Source: Bacteroidales bacterium (GTDB lineage: Bacteria > Bacteroidota > Bacteroidia > Bacteroidales > FEN-979). From it: 64,000 nt of DNA. The DNA lies in contig JALNWG010000005.1 in the NCBI GenBank assembly GCA_023231005.1, forward strand, positions 78,442 through 142,441, written 5' to 3'. Positions within the stretch are counted from its first letter, which is position 1; the number at the start of each line of letters is the position of its first letter. The position numbers were made by a program, and so were the translations under genes. Below, in pieces: positions 52,842-61,573 of the stretch. The notes beneath the pieces were generated by a model. It was not told the origin of the DNA, did not search any database, and saw only the letters and a list, made by a program, of their open reading frames with translations.

Positions 52842-53777
52842 CTATCGCCTTATTTCCCGCCATAATCTCTGCAATGGCTGAATGATGCCAGGAAGCCGGT
52901 TTATAATCAAACGCGGATAATAAACTTCTTTTGCTCCAAAACTTTTATAGAATCTTCCCAGATTGGGATCATTTCCACCTTCAAAATCCAATATCAAGGA
53001 TTTATTTGCATGATTTTTCACGAAATTGTCGATCAATAGGAACATAGCTCCATTTTCTCTGGCCCCGGATGAGGAAGCTGCAAATAAATAATAGGCTCTG
53101 GCCTGATCCAGAATAAAAAAAGCAGCAGCATCCAATTCCCCAGTGGAAGTAAAACTCCCGCACAGCACCCCTTTCCCTTGCTTCATCCCCTCCTCAATGA
53201 CCTGTTGCATCATGCTATAATGACAGTCCTTTAATTTTCCTTCCTGTTTCCCGAAATTTTCCCGGAATAAGGAGACCAATTCGTTGGAAGTAACCGTTTG
53301 TCGTACCTCCAAACCCGCGTTCTGGGCTTTTTTCAGATTTCTTCGGGTGTTTTGTGCATACTTGCTTATTAGTTCAGAATAAGATGATCCTAGGTCAAGC
53401 TCATGATTGATCCGGCTTGGAATTTTTCCTTCTTCTCCGGTAACTATATTCATAGAATTAAGCTGGATTTCAACAAACCGGAATGTTGGAGGAATGGCAT
53501 GAATAAACTCCTCCATTTTTTCATGGGTAATGATTGTATCAGAAAACAGCCCAAGTTGCTGGGCAAAAAACGGCTGGAATAAATAGGGAACACCCCCTTT
53601 TTGATGGTGGGTCAGAGGAAATATACTTTTATAATCACCTTCCACCAACGCATCCCATCCCGGAGAAATAATATCAAGATACCAGGAATAGGCATAAATT
53701 CTGGTATTCAGAGCACGGGTAACGGATGTATCCCAGCGCTCTTTATCAATTTCATTATGCTTTACATACAGAATCAT
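52842..53777 (-). CDS. GNAT/FemAB-like acyl or aminoacyl transferase
   Basis: 311 residues. The fold is suggested by 'YAYSWYLDIISPGWDALVEGDYKSIFPLT', 'FQPFFAQQLGLFSD', 'TRRNLKKAQNAGLEVRQTV' (~145-165) and, in the second half, 'ELDAAAFFILDQARAYYLFAASS' with 'FLLIDNFVKNHANKSLILDFEGG', as in FemAB/BioF2-type GNAT proteins that act on peptidoglycan or surface glycans. The substrate is not readable. It follows the polysaccharide deacetylase gene by 3 bases and is probably cotranslated with it, which favours a shared surface-polysaccharide task. Confidence 0.78.
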   Translation of the reverse strand: MILYVKHNEIDKERWDTSVTRALNTRIYAYSWYLDIISPGWDALVEGDYKSIFPLTHHQKGGVPYLFQPFFAQQLGLFSDTIITHEKMEEFIHAIPPTFRFVEIQLNSMNIVTGEEGKIPSRINHELDLGSSYSELISKYAQNTRRNLKKAQNAGLEVRQTVTSNELVSLFRENFGKQEGKLKDCHYSMMQQVIEEGMKQGKGVLCGSFTSTGELDAAAFFILDQARAYYLFAASSSGARENGAMFLLIDNFVKNHANKSLILDFEGGNDPNLGRFYKSFGAKEVYYPRLIINRLPGIIQPLQRLWREIRR

Positions 53778-53780
53778 CCG

Positions 53781-55091
53781 CTAATTCGTTTTTGCCATCT
53801 TCACCAATTTCTCATATACAATCCGCCACCCTTTCCATCGCCCTGTTTCGCCCAGGCTTTCATTATGCCAAAGACTAACAAATTCACCATTTACCGATTT
53901 CACGATGGCAATCATCTGTTCAATTTTTTGTAAACTTTTTTCGGGTGTTAGACGAAGATAATCCTTCAGCGTTACATCCATCAGGATTACCGGGTGAATT
54001 ATCAAGGCAGTAACTTGATTTTTAGAAAGATCGAAAAATCGGAAAGGCATCGCGATACCAGCCCGAAAGCCAGGATGGGAGGCATAACCCATGGAATAGT
54101 CCTCTTGAATCCCTGCCTTAATTAATCCCTGATAGGTTTTGGGTAATGAAAGTTTAAGAAAATGCTGGCGGCTTCGGGTAATTTTCCGGTTTAAAACAGC
54201 AGTTAGGTTTTTTATTTCGGATTCTAGTTTTGAGTAATGTTTATTGGATGACAAGGAGGGATGAATCCCTACACCCTGGTATTTATCTAAATTTCTGACA
54301 AGTCGAAGTAATGCAGGATGAGTTACAGGGATATTGTTATCCTTCCCCCCATAATCGGCAAAAAGAATAAAAAACAAGGGTTTTAACGAATGAGCCTCAT
54401 TTAATTTCTGCAAGTACTCATAATTATCATACGGATCCGGTGTTTTTCCGGCCAGCACCCTCATTCTCAACAAGAGGTCCTGAAAATGGCCATGAAAAAA
54501 TGTTCTTCCAATACCACCCAGAGTTCGAACCAATGAACGGTACCGAAATGCATAAGCGTGATCGATGTCGATGGTTGGAACATAGCAATATGACCGATGT
54601 GAAAAGGATAGCTCCGGAAAATGACTTTGAAGAACAGACTCCAACTTACGTGCCCAATAGTGAACAATGGGGATTTCTAAAAATTTTCCATGAGATGCGA
54701 TGGATTCAACAGCAGGGAACCGGCCATATTTATCGTGATGACCTGCTTCATATTCCTCATACCTACTGACCATATAAAACGCCGCTGCAAAGGGATCAAA
54801 GGGTAAAAGAGATGCCGGATTTGTTGTTTGAAAAACAATTGGGAGATTCTCCCACCTATGGACTTTTATGGATTGGCGGGCTACTCCTGTTTCAAAAAGA
54901 AAGTTCACCGCTTCTATAAATAATTGCCCTGGCTCTGGTTCTTTCGAATAGGAAAATTTAGCCCCGGAAAATTCTTTAAAGTCTTGTTGATTATTTGTCA
55001 ACTTTATTTTTAAGCCCAGCATTTCCTCTAAAAGAAGAGAAAAAATATACTCCAATCGCGGAGTCAGTGCTGAAGTATAAATAAGCAGCAT
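53781..55091 (-). CDS. Polysaccharide deacetylase family protein (DUF7033-type N-terminus)
   Basis: 436 residues from 'MLLIYTSALTPRLEYIFSLLLEEML'. A longer in-frame start would overlap dnaX by 113 bases and cross the dnaX promoter, so it is rejected. The N-terminal ~170 residues match the DUF7033 module ('FDPFAAAFYMVSRYEEY'); the C-terminal half is an NodB-like barrel: 'YVPTIDIDHAYAFRYR' (metal Asp-x-Asp), 'GVGIHPSLSSNKHYSKLESEI' (His metal motif), 'YSMGYASHPGFRAGIAMPF' and 'SLWHNESLGE'. Predicted to deacetylate a cell-surface polysaccharide; no signal peptide is visible. Paired with the FemAB-like gene. Confidence 0.85.
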   Translation of the reverse strand: MLLIYTSALTPRLEYIFSLLLEEMLGLKIKLTNNQQDFKEFSGAKFSYSKEPEPGQLFIEAVNFLFETGVARQSIKVHRWENLPIVFQTTNPASLLPFDPFAAAFYMVSRYEEYEAGHHDKYGRFPAVESIASHGKFLEIPIVHYWARKLESVLQSHFPELSFSHRSYCYVPTIDIDHAYAFRYRSLVRTLGGIGRTFFHGHFQDLLLRMRVLAGKTPDPYDNYEYLQKLNEAHSLKPLFFILFADYGGKDNNIPVTHPALLRLVRNLDKYQGVGIHPSLSSNKHYSKLESEIKNLTAVLNRKITRSRQHFLKLSLPKTYQGLIKAGIQEDYSMGYASHPGFRAGIAMPFRFFDLSKNQVTALIIHPVILMDVTLKDYLRLTPEKSLQKIEQMIAIVKSVNGEFVSLWHNESLGETGRWKGWRIVYEKLVKMAKTN

Positions 55092-55144
55092 AAATATCAG
55101 GTTTGGTCTTTGCAGCCAAATTACGTAAAAAACAAAAACTTTCG

Positions 55145-55152
55145 TACTTTTG
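55145..55152 (+). promoter_or_regulatory. Candidate -7 box (TACTTTTG) for dnaX
   Basis: Exact TAnnTTTG match 30 bases before the chosen dnaX ATG. It overlaps an upstream in-frame ATG (55150), which therefore cannot be the translation start of this transcript. No good -33 element. Confidence 0.5.
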
Positions 55153-55182
55153 AATGATAAATTGGAATCCGGAGGCACCTTT

Positions 55183-56847
55183 ATGGAGAATTTTATTGTT
55201 TCAGCACGCAAATATCGTCCCCAGACTTTCGATACAGTGGTTGGACAGAAATCCATCACCAATACACTAAAGAATGCAATCCGGAATCAGCAACTGGCTC
55301 AAGCCTTTCTGTTTTGCGGTCCAAGGGGAGTAGGAAAAACCACCTGTGCAAGGATCCTGGCAAAAACCATCAACTGTGAACATCTCTCAGAAAACATGGA
55401 AGCCTGCGACCATTGTCCTTCCTGTATCTCTTTTAATGAAAATGCTTCTTTCAACATTTATGAATTGGATGGAGCATCCAATAATTCGGTGGATGATATC
55501 CGGACCCTGGTCGATCAGGTTCGCATCCCTCCTCAAATGGGCAAATACAAGGTTTATATCATCGATGAAGTACACATGCTCTCGGCCTCTGCTTTTAATG
55601 CCTTTCTGAAAACCCTGGAAGAACCTCCGGTTTATGCCAAATTCATCTTAGCCACTACCGAAAAGCACAAGATTCTGCCGACCATTTTATCACGTTGCCA
55701 GATTTTTGATTTCAAACGCATCACGGTTGATGATATCGCCCAACATTTACTGTATGTTGCCGGGAAAGAAAACATTGAAGCCGAAGAGAATGCCTTGCAC
55801 ATCATTGCGCAAAAGGCCGATGGTGCGATGCGCGATGCCCTTTCAATTTTTGATCAATTGGTCAGTTTTGCCGGGAACCGGCTTACCTATGAAACTGTTC
55901 TGGAAAATCTGAATGTACTTGACTTTGAATATTTTTTCAAAATCACAGACCAATTGTTAGAAGGGGATATTCCAGGAACCCTCCTGACCATCAATGAAAT
56001 TATTGATCAGGGTTTTGATGGACAACATTTTTTAATCGGTCAGGGCGAACACTTGCGTAATCTATTAGTTTGTCAGGATCCGGCAACTGCCAAATTACTG
56101 GAAACAGCCCCATCCATTCGAAACCGTTATCTTGAACAATCTGCCCATTGCCCTACCGGATTTCTGATCAAGGCACTGGAAATCAACAACCGTTGCGACC
56201 AGAATTACAAATCCAGCAACCTCAAACGACTTCATCTTGAGTTGTCATTGATCCAGATGTGTGCTCTTACTGGGAAATCATTAACAAGTCCGGTCTCACC
56301 TCCTCCTTCTTCAGAAACGAAACCACCGGCTCCGGTAAATAAAACTAAAAATCCCGAGAATACCGTTAAGATGAAGGACATTAAAAATGAGTTCTCCAGT
56401 CCCTTATCGATAAAAAACCCTGTAAAAACAGAGCCAACCTCTTTATCTACTGAAGAAGAACAAGTACGATATCAAACCGCCACTCCCTTCAGTGAATCAG
56501 AACTGAGTTTATGCTGGGATGATTTTGCGGATAAACTAAAATCCGATGCCCCCCATGTTTATTCCATTTTAAAAGCATACCGCCCTCAATTGATGCCGGA
56601 TTGGCAGATCGAATTTACCCTTGATAACAAAGTTTTGGCTGATGAACTTCAGCTAAAAAAGGGAGAATTACTGGAACACTTGCGTTCCCGACTTAATAAT
56701 TTCAAAATTCAACTAAATACTAAAATTGCAGCTAAACCCAGGGAGATAAAACCGTATACTGACAAAGCAAAATTTGAAGAAATGGCAAAAAAAAATCCGG
56801 CTTTAAAAACCCTTAGAGAGGAGCTTGATCTGGAAATTGAATATTAA
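55183..56847 (+). CDS. dnaX: DNA polymerase III subunit gamma/tau
   Basis: 554 residues from the ATG of 'MENFIVSARKYRPQTF', which follows an unusually good Shine-Dalgarno-like GGAGG eight bases upstream. AAA+ clamp loader: Walker A 'FCGPRGVGKTTCARI' (~44-58), zinc-binding cysteines 'EACDHCPSC', Walker B 'YIIDEVHMLS', 'ILATTEKHKI', and the SRC arginine-finger motif 'ILSRCQIFDFK'. Domain III ends near 375; a proline/lysine-rich linker (~380-440) and a C-terminal tau-like domain (~445-554) follow. A heptamer A AAA AAG in the reading phase needed for -1 frameshifting occurs at 56655-56661. Confidence 0.95.
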   Translation: MENFIVSARKYRPQTFDTVVGQKSITNTLKNAIRNQQLAQAFLFCGPRGVGKTTCARILAKTINCEHLSENMEACDHCPSCISFNENASFNIYELDGASNNSVDDIRTLVDQVRIPPQMGKYKVYIIDEVHMLSASAFNAFLKTLEEPPVYAKFILATTEKHKILPTILSRCQIFDFKRITVDDIAQHLLYVAGKENIEAEENALHIIAQKADGAMRDALSIFDQLVSFAGNRLTYETVLENLNVLDFEYFFKITDQLLEGDIPGTLLTINEIIDQGFDGQHFLIGQGEHLRNLLVCQDPATAKLLETAPSIRNRYLEQSAHCPTGFLIKALEINNRCDQNYKSSNLKRLHLELSLIQMCALTGKSLTSPVSPPPSSETKPPAPVNKTKNPENTVKMKDIKNEFSSPLSIKNPVKTEPTSLSTEEEQVRYQTATPFSESELSLCWDDFADKLKSDAPHVYSILKAYRPQLMPDWQIEFTLDNKVLADELQLKKGELLEHLRSRLNNFKIQLNTKIAAKPREIKPYTDKAKFEEMAKKNPALKTLREELDLEIEY

Positions 56848-56971
56848 GCGCAACCGAATGAAAAAAGCAACGAAACAATCAATCGGAGCATTTTTAAACA
56901 TTCCGACTATAGCCATGGTAATTGCCATTAAATGATTCTCTTTAATTTTTTTACAGAATTCTTGAAGAAAC

Positions 56972-57001
56972 TTGTAAAAAATAATTTTTTTCCTACCTTT
57001 G
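56972..57001 (+). promoter_or_regulatory. Promoter of tRNA-Val (TTG / TACCTTTG)
   Basis: TTG at 56972-56974 and TACCTTTG at 56994-57001 with exactly 19 bases between them. The predicted start is about 6 bases before the mature tRNA. Confidence 0.8.
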
Positions 57002-57013
57002 CACCCTCGTTTC

Positions 57014-57088
57014 GGGAGCTTAGCTCAGTTGGTTCAGAGCATCTGCCTTACAAGCAGAGGGTCACAGGTTCGAATCCTGTAGCTCCCA
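57014..57088 (+). tRNA. tRNA-Val (anticodon TAC)
   Basis: Acceptor GGGAGCT/AGCTCCC, D-arm 'AGCTCAGTTGGTTCAGAGC', anticodon stem TCTGC/GCAGA with loop CTTACAA (anticodon TAC), T-arm ACAGG-TTCGAAT-CCTGT. Discriminator A, CCA not encoded. Confidence 0.96.
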
Positions 57089-57099
57089 CTTCAAAAATC

Positions 57100-57134
57100 A
57101 GCCACTTACAAAATCAATTGCAAGTGGCTTTTTT
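57100..57134 (+). terminator. Terminator between tRNA-Val and tRNA-Ala
   Basis: Stem AGCCACTT (57100-57107) pairs with AAGTGGCT (57122-57129), followed by six T. It should end the tRNA-Val transcript and separate it from tRNA-Ala. Confidence 0.85.
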
Positions 57135-57234
57135 CATGGACATACTTTTTCAACTAATTGCAAAGAATTTCCTGCCAAGTCGGCTTGATTTTCCGGAACA
57201 CATAGGCAGGACAATTAAATGAAAGAGTCACTTT

Positions 57235-57308
57235 GGGGAATTAGCTCAGTTGGCCAGAGCGTTAGACTCGCAGTCTAAAAGTCAGGGGTTCGACTCCCCT
57301 ATTCTCCA
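57235..57308 (+). tRNA. tRNA-Ala (anticodon CGC)
   Basis: Acceptor GGGGAAT/ATTCTCC with a G3-T70 wobble, the alanine identity element; D-arm 'AGCTCAGTTGGCCAGAGC'; anticodon stem TTAGA/TCTAA with loop CTCGCAG, so the anticodon is CGC (codon GCG); T-arm AGGGG-TTCGACT-CCCCT. Discriminator A, CCA not encoded. No clear promoter of its own is seen upstream. Confidence 0.93.
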
Positions 57309-57408
57309 CTACCGGTTTTACACACACTCAGGGTAACACCCTTTTCCTGTTTTTATATTACCTTTACCGAATACACCCTATCGAACATAAAGAATAAGTC
57401 TTAATGAT

Positions 57409-59151
57409 ATGAAAAAGCGCATCTGGATTGAACTGCTTGTTATAACAGGGTTATTTTTAACACTTGTCATCGGTTGTAAAAAAGGGGAAGGAGATACTAG
57501 CGATGCTACGACATCGAGCCTGTTTGACAATTCATTTGATAAATCAACAACGTATCCCACCCCTGCTCGACTTACCTATGCAAGAAAAAATGGCGTATTA
57601 GTGAGTGATACCATTTTCCCTGGGCAGATCGTCGTACTTGCGTCAGATGCTTCCGCTACCGCTATCAACCAATTTATTACGCAAAACAATGGGACAATTA
57701 CAGCCCAGGTTCCAAACGCAGGATTATATCTTGTAACCATTGATGCTGCAAACGTTAATACGTTTTTGGCTGCCATGTATAAAAATTCAATCGTAGCTGA
57801 TGCTTTTCCCAACACCGTCATTAAAGGCAAGGGATATCTGGAACAATGTGGGGTTGTATCTTGTAAAGGCAACAAAAACAGCCTTATTCAGACAATTGAT
57901 GTATCGACGGATATGGGTTGTAGTGACAAGGTATATCATTCGGATGCTGTAGGTTCTGTTGCAGCAGCCGGTGGTGTTGGTGTTAATGTAAATGATGTAA
58001 CGGTAGAAAAACCAAAAACTTCTTCAGCCGGTGCCGATTCATACAAATCGATGCAGAAGATTCTTGAGCTTCTAAATTATTCTTATGAACATAATTTACC
58101 AGTTGTGATAAATATATCGTTGGGCGGAGATGACAACATTGAACTCGATAATTACTGGTATCATAAACGGTTTTGTTATTTGTTGCAAGCAGTTGAAAAG
58201 CAGAACCCACATCTTCTCGATCATGCAGTTATTTTAATGTCCGGAGCAAATGCCAACGTAAATGAAACAGAGGACTTTGTCCAACTAAAAGAGAATGATT
58301 TTAAAGGCTCTCCGATATGGGACCATCTCTATTTCGTAGAGTCGCTGGAAGGGCCAAATGGATGTGGATTGGGTTATGTAGAAAATGGGACAGCAAATGT
58401 TTTAAGCGCTCCGGCGTGCCATATAAAAATCCCGAATTCTGTGTGTACCCGTTCGGGAAATTCATTTTCAACCCCGTACATTGCAAGCCTGATTGGACAA
58501 GCATTCGAAATGTTAAAACAAGTAAATATTAACGTCGCCATTCCTGAAATCACTGCCAAATTGTGGAAATATCAGAAGGAAAACGATGGTCGCCTTCCAA
58601 CAGCAGCAGAACTGTTCAGTATTTGTGCAGGCGATGGGGGATTTAACAACAAATATGATGGGATCTGGAGTGGAACATTTTATTACACTGTAGAAGTACC
58701 ACAGTCTTCAGGGCCACCAACTATTGTTAATACCAGCTTTACACTGAGTATTACTCTGGCATCAACCGTTTCTTTACCCGGGTATCCACAATTGTTGACG
58801 GTTACGAGTGTTACTTGCAGTGATCCGACTTTCGGCGCCACATCCCCCATCGTACCTCCTTCTGCCAAGAGTACGGCATTCTTACCCGCCACATTTGGAT
58901 CAGCCTCTCTGCAAGGCATGGCAATAACCATTACCTTCCCGAACGGCTCCACTATTTTTACTTCAAATGCTCTTGACGGATCCTTCACCGTAGATATCAA
59001 TGGTCGTGTTCTGGCCAGCACAAGCCTTGTTTCGGATGATGCATTCCTCGCCAGTGGAAATGTTGATAACAGCAACCTTCCGGGAAGCGGACCTGGTGGT
59101 TATGCCTATAACTGGTGTACCTTTACCAGTTGGTCGCTCGTAAGACATTGA
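57409..59151 (+). CDS. Subtilisin-like (S8) lipoprotein
   Basis: 580 residues. A lipoprotein signal peptide ends at C23 ('FLTLVIGC'). Residues ~65-135 resemble a peptidase prodomain ('FPGQIVVLASDASATAINQFI', 'GLYLVTIDAAN'). The S8 core shows candidate catalytic residues D164 ('IQTIDVSTD'), H177 ('VYHSDAVGSVAAAGG') and S352 ('GNSFSTPYIASLIG'), together with the S8-typical 'PVVINISLGG' near 231-240 and 'VILMSGAN'. Only 13 residues separate D and H, less than in most subtilases, and the His motif is degenerate, so activity is uncertain. The last ~170 residues form a Gly/Ser-rich beta domain. Expected to be lipid-anchored on the periplasmic side or surface. A TACCTTTA box lies 43 bases upstream. 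Confidence 0.72.
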   Translation: MKKRIWIELLVITGLFLTLVIGCKKGEGDTSDATTSSLFDNSFDKSTTYPTPARLTYARKNGVLVSDTIFPGQIVVLASDASATAINQFITQNNGTITAQVPNAGLYLVTIDAANVNTFLAAMYKNSIVADAFPNTVIKGKGYLEQCGVVSCKGNKNSLIQTIDVSTDMGCSDKVYHSDAVGSVAAAGGVGVNVNDVTVEKPKTSSAGADSYKSMQKILELLNYSYEHNLPVVINISLGGDDNIELDNYWYHKRFCYLLQAVEKQNPHLLDHAVILMSGANANVNETEDFVQLKENDFKGSPIWDHLYFVESLEGPNGCGLGYVENGTANVLSAPACHIKIPNSVCTRSGNSFSTPYIASLIGQAFEMLKQVNINVAIPEITAKLWKYQKENDGRLPTAAELFSICAGDGGFNNKYDGIWSGTFYYTVEVPQSSGPPTIVNTSFTLSITLASTVSLPGYPQLLTVTSVTCSDPTFGATSPIVPPSAKSTAFLPATFGSASLQGMAITITFPNGSTIFTSNALDGSFTVDINGRVLASTSLVSDDAFLASGNVDNSNLPGSGPGGYAYNWCTFTSWSLVRH

Positions 59152-59160
59152 AAATTTACA

Positions 59161-59168
59161 TACTTTTG
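59161..59168 (+). promoter_or_regulatory. Candidate -7 box (TACTTTTG) before the Omp85 lipoprotein gene
   Basis: Exact TAnnTTTG match 24 bases before the TTG start, overlapping the start of a small inverted repeat (gcttttaacaaaagc). No -33 element at the right distance. Confidence 0.4.
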
Positions 59169-59191
59169 CTTTTAACAAAAGCTGTTATCGT

Positions 59192-61543
59192 TTGAAAAGC
59201 CCTTTTGCATCTCGTGCCAGTTGGTTCCTTCTGTTCCTGTTTATATTCAGCGGATGTAGCGTCACAAAAAACCTTGCCTCAAAAGAGTATCTCCTGATTA
59301 AAAATAAGATTATTGTTATTGATCATAAGGTCCCAATAGAAGACCTTGAGCCTTATCTTCAGCAGCATCCGAATAAAAAACTTTTCGGTTTATTCCGGAC
59401 CAATATTGCCTTTTATAATATGGGAAGTCAGGGTAAGGAAACAAAATTCAAAAAATGGATACGCACTTCCATCGGAACCGCTCCTGTGATTCTGGATACC
59501 AGCATGGTTGCTGTTAGTTTAAAACAAATGGGTCTATATTTGGGGAACAAAGGCTTTTTTCAATCCGGGTTAAGCGATACCATCCGTTACAACAAAAAGA
59601 AAGCCATCGTTGAATACTATATTCGCCCCTCAAAACAATATAAGATCAGAGAAATTCGATATTCTATTCCGGATACTCAGGTAGCCTCATTCGTATATAA
59701 AGACACCGCCAGGAGCCTGATCCGGCGTGGCAAGAGTTACGATGCCTACATTTTAGATGATGAACGCAGCCGTATCACGACGAATCTCCAAAATGCCGGT
59801 TTTTATCATTTCTCCAATACCTACATCGTTTACCGGGTGGATTCTAATTTTCGGAAATGCTTGATGGATATCACGCTGGAAATAACCAATCCGGTAGTTC
59901 CTTCTCTTGAAAACCTTGCGACTGTTGAACAGATCCCCCACAAACGATATTTTATCAATAAAATTTATATCTACCCCGAATTTGATCACCTCATCGTTGA
60001 TACAAACAAGTACGACACCCTTGTAATGAAATACGAAAGTTATCAGAAAGGGCAGCCTCCAAACACTTATTATTTTCTTTATAAAGACAAATTTAAGGTA
60101 AAACCCCGTACCATTGCCCAATCGATATTTGTTACCCCAGGGTCCAATTTCAACCTGCATGATGTCAATCAAAGTTATTCCCAGTTGTCCGGATTGCAGG
60201 TTTTTAAATACATCAATCTCCAATTCAAGGAACCCAATAATCTTTCTTTAATCCGGCCAGTTGGTCAAGGCGATCTCGATTGCAATGTAGAATTATCCCG
60301 GTCTCCTGCCCAATCTTTTACAATCACTGCCGACGGAACTAACTCCGGCGGAGCTTTCGGAGTACAGGGAAATCTTGGGTACCAGAACAGAAATTTATTT
60401 AAAGGGGCACAACTTTTCAGGATCAACCTAAGCGGATCACTCCAGATGCAAGCTTCCATGAGTTCTGAAAACAACTTTTTCAATACGGTCGAATTGGGTG
60501 CCAACGCAGGAATTACTTTCCCTCAATTTCTGATCCCTATCCGGCCAGAGACTTTACCCAAGAACTTCAAACCAAAAACTACAATTAGCATTGGTTATAA
60601 CTATCAGCATCAACAAGATTACGACCGCCACATTTCCAATATCACTTTTGGCTATTCATGGCTTCAAAATGAAATGATCAAACATATATTGAATCCGGTC
60701 GAAGTCTCCCTTGTAAAAGTATTTAAAGATGCTTATTTCGATTCTATGATCAATTCCCAGCAGGATCAACGGTTAAAAAATCAATATACCGATCACATGG
60801 TCGCCGGATTGAGATACACTTTTCAGTTCAGCAATCAGAAAATCAATAAGACTAAGAATTTCTTTTACATTCGCGCCAATTTTGAAACTGGCGGAAATTT
60901 GATCTATGCCGTCGATGAATTGTTTAAGGTACAAAAAAGTGACAGTGGCGGGTATACCATGTTCAATCTGCCCTACTCACAATATTTCAGACCTGATGTT
61001 GATTTCAGGTTTTACGAAGACCTGGGTAATAAATTCTCCATGGTGTACCGGTTTTATGGAGGAATTGGGGTTCCGTATGGCAATTCCACTTTGCTTCCTT
61101 TTGAAAAGTCTTTTTTTGCGGGAGGTGCCAATGGAATGCGTGGATGGAAAATGTACAATCTCGGGCCTGGAAGTTATCATGATGATGAACAAAGTAGCAC
61201 CTTCAGCCAGATTGGGAGTATGCAACTTGAAGCCAATGTGGAGTATCGTTTCCCGATATATCAATGGATTCGTGGATCTCTGTTTGTAGATGCCGGAAAC
61301 ATCTGGTTATTGAAAGAATCGCAGGATTTGCCAGGCGGGAAATTTTCATTTCCGGGGTTCATCGATCAAATCGCCATTGATGCCGGTTTCGGAATCCGTC
61401 TCGATTTTGATTTTTTTATTTTTCGATTTGATCCAGCTATCCCGATCCGGGTTCCCTGGTATCCCGAAAATGACCGGTGGTATTTCGATAAAATGCAATT
61501 TAAGGATATCATCTGGAATTTTGGGATTGGATATCCCTTCTAA
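59192..61543 (+). CDS. Omp85-family outer membrane protein with lipoprotein N-terminus
   Basis: 783 residues from a TTG start: no ATG or GTG lies before the lipobox ('LLFLFIFSGCSVTK'). N-terminal ~390 residues hold POTRA-like domains ('YYIRPSKQYKIREIRYSIPD', 'NVELSRSPAQSFTITADGTNSGG' marks the transition). The C-terminal half is a BamA/TamA-type barrel with 'GGAFGVQGNLGYQNRNLF', 'FFAGGANGMRGWKMYNLGPG', 'EYRFPIYQWIRGSLFVDAGNIW' and a final 'FKDIIWNFGIGYPF'. It may insert or translocate proteins at the outer membrane; the lipid anchor is unusual for an Omp85 protein. Third Omp85 gene of this window. Confidence 0.87.
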   Translation: MKSPFASRASWFLLFLFIFSGCSVTKNLASKEYLLIKNKIIVIDHKVPIEDLEPYLQQHPNKKLFGLFRTNIAFYNMGSQGKETKFKKWIRTSIGTAPVILDTSMVAVSLKQMGLYLGNKGFFQSGLSDTIRYNKKKAIVEYYIRPSKQYKIREIRYSIPDTQVASFVYKDTARSLIRRGKSYDAYILDDERSRITTNLQNAGFYHFSNTYIVYRVDSNFRKCLMDITLEITNPVVPSLENLATVEQIPHKRYFINKIYIYPEFDHLIVDTNKYDTLVMKYESYQKGQPPNTYYFLYKDKFKVKPRTIAQSIFVTPGSNFNLHDVNQSYSQLSGLQVFKYINLQFKEPNNLSLIRPVGQGDLDCNVELSRSPAQSFTITADGTNSGGAFGVQGNLGYQNRNLFKGAQLFRINLSGSLQMQASMSSENNFFNTVELGANAGITFPQFLIPIRPETLPKNFKPKTTISIGYNYQHQQDYDRHISNITFGYSWLQNEMIKHILNPVEVSLVKVFKDAYFDSMINSQQDQRLKNQYTDHMVAGLRYTFQFSNQKINKTKNFFYIRANFETGGNLIYAVDELFKVQKSDSGGYTMFNLPYSQYFRPDVDFRFYEDLGNKFSMVYRFYGGIGVPYGNSTLLPFEKSFFAGGANGMRGWKMYNLGPGSYHDDEQSSTFSQIGSMQLEANVEYRFPIYQWIRGSLFVDAGNIWLLKESQDLPGGKFSFPGFIDQIAIDAGFGIRLDFDFFIFRFDPAIPIRVPWYPENDRWYFDKMQFKDIIWNFGIGYPF

Positions 61544-61573
61544 TACAGAGTTTCTCCTAATAAAAAAAGGTCA

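Noticed and set aside
55092..55262. 57-codon N-terminal extension of the polysaccharide deacetylase
   Set aside because: It would overlap the dnaX start by 80 bases and cross its promoter; the family N-terminus fits the ATG at 55091.
56908..56935. Imperfect hairpin (tcgga ... tccga) after dnaX
   Set aside because: A five-base stem with a 14-base loop and no T-run is not convincing as the dnaX terminator.
56932..57222. 96-codon open frame spanning tRNA-Val
   Set aside because: It reads straight through a perfect tRNA and its terminator.
59168..59182. Inverted repeat gcttttaacaaaagc before the Omp85 lipoprotein gene
   Set aside because: Only six AT-rich base pairs and no T-run; too weak to call a terminator or operator.
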